From contig CALETX010000148.1 of NCBI GenBank assembly GCA_937920455.1, forward strand, positions 1 through 7,904: a stretch of DNA of 7,904 bases, read 5' to 3'. Source of the DNA: an uncultured bacterium. Lineage in GTDB: Bacteria; Verrucomicrobiota; Kiritimatiellia; UBA8416; CALETX01. The position numbers and the translations under genes are program-made. Below, in pieces: positions 7,573 through 7,904 of the stretch (position 1 is its first letter; every line of letters begins with the position of its first letter). The notes beneath the pieces were generated by a model. It was not told where the DNA came from, ran no database searches, and worked only from the letters and a program-made list of their open reading frames with translations.

Positions 7573-7575
7573 TTG
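7557..7575. promoter_or_regulatory. Palindrome overlapping the -35 region, possible operator
   Basis: CACTGATA and TATCATTG flank AAA, with seven of eight positions paired. Its right end covers the first bases of the putative -35 TTGACT at 7573-7578. That is a natural place for a repressor or activator site acting on the downstream gene. The binding protein is unknown. Confidence 0.35.
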
Positions 7576-7622
7576 ACTGGCGATATGGAATCAGGGTAGA
7601 TTATAAAGATAAAGAGGAGAGG
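7573..7622 (+). promoter_or_regulatory. Sigma-70-type promoter and strong ribosome binding site for the secreted protein
   Basis: TTGACT (7573-7578) is a near-consensus -35. TAGATT (7597-7602) follows after 18 bp as a weaker -10, next to an AT-rich TATAAAG. The purine-rich GAGGAGAGG (7614-7622) sits 3 nt before the ATG at 7626, with GAGGAG core spacing of about 6 nt. This is the strongest expression signal in the window and supports both the start and the reality of the last gene. Confidence 0.5.
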
Positions 7623-7625
7623 CAC

Positions 7626-7904
7626 ATGAAAGCTTCACCCCAACGTATCACGGAGGGATGGATTTCGCTGCTCGTCTTTTTTCTCACCTCACTCCCCGTC
7701 CCTCTTTCAGCAGCCACTGTCACCAGCTTTTCAAGCGGCATATGGACCAATGGCGCCACATGGAATGGCGGCGCGCCGCCTTCACCAGGCGACAGCGTTG
7801 TCATATCCTCTGGACATAGCGTCACCGTTGACACAGCCACCGCCACTTTGCTGTCTTTAACCAACAACGGCATCCTCATTTTTTCAGGCTGGCAAACTGT
7901 CATA
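7626..7904 (+). CDS. Secreted G8-like beta-helix protein, N-terminal part (3' end outside window)
   Basis: Ninety-three residues are visible and the frame is open at the window edge. A signal peptide is clear: charged start (MKASPQR), hydrophobic core (WISLLVFFLTSLPVPL) and a likely cleavage site after SA or SAA near residue 30. The mature part, with TWNGGAPPSPGD and VVISSGHSVTVD followed by LLSLTNNGILIF, matches the start of G8-like domains. These are short beta-rich repeats seen at the N-terminus of large extracellular beta-helix or adhesin-like proteins. Function cannot be assigned without the rest; surface attachment or polysaccharide binding or cleavage are typical of such proteins. The gene has its own promoter and is not part of the upstream run. 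Confidence 0.75.
   Translation, partial: MKASPQRITEGWISLLVFFLTSLPVPLSAATVTSFSSGIWTNGATWNGGAPPSPGDSVVISSGHSVTVDTATATLLSLTNNGILIFSGWQTVI

Noticed and set aside
7500..7625. A c-di-GMP (GEMM) riboswitch before the secreted protein, suggested by CGCAAAT and ACCAC fragments
   Set aside because: The conserved GEMM core and receptor pairing are absent; only scattered similar words are present.
7601..7903. A 100-codon minus-strand frame at the right edge
   Set aside because: It is antisense to the secreted protein, which has a promoter, ribosome site, signal peptide and G8-like sequence.

Overview
The window reads left to right on the + strand and is dense with genes until about 6.29 kb, then looser. 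It suggests a Gram-negative (diderm) bacterium. The second gene encodes a TPR plus outer-membrane beta-barrel protein, the fourth encodes a lipoprotein, and a Rex redox repressor lies downstream. Base composition is roughly balanced. The mix of Rex, GH26 and a G8-like secreted protein would fit the PVC group or a related environmental lineage, but this is a weak inference and I cannot name the organism.

Region 1 (2-5852) is a tight run of four genes that looks like a compact synthase-dependent exopolysaccharide system. It contains the 3' end of a TPR protein, a 901-aa TPR/beta-barrel export protein of PgaA/BcsC type, a 547-aa processive GT2 synthase with all cellulose-synthase-type motifs including an FxVTxK gating-loop motif but no PilZ domain, and a GH26-family glycoside hydrolase lipoprotein. 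Two junctions are ATGA overlaps (481-484 and 4839-4842) and the third gap is 12 bp, so the genes are almost certainly co-transcribed. By analogy with Bcs and Pga systems, the synthase would polymerise and translocate a beta-glycan across the inner membrane, the TPR proteins would guide it through the periplasm, the barrel would export it, and the GH26 enzyme would trim it. A GH26 partner points to a mannan, a glucomannan or a mixed-linkage beta-glucan rather than PNAG or plain cellulose.

Region 2 (5862-6285) starts 9 bp after the hydrolase gene and holds two overlapping mini-genes of 78 and 65 aa. Each looks like one helix pair of a ferritin/rubrerythrin-type four-helix bundle, so the bundle appears to be split over two polypeptides.

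Region 3 (6286-6609) is noncoding or weakly coding. It has an imperfect palindrome and a possible 15-codon leader ORF ahead of rex.

Region 4 (6610-7260) is rex, encoding the NADH/NAD+-sensing repressor.

Region 5 (7261-7625) holds no recognisable gene. It ends in a hairpin, a second palindrome, a plausible sigma-70-type promoter and a strong ribosome binding site. These drive the last gene (7626 to the window end), a secreted G8-like protein that runs off the edge.
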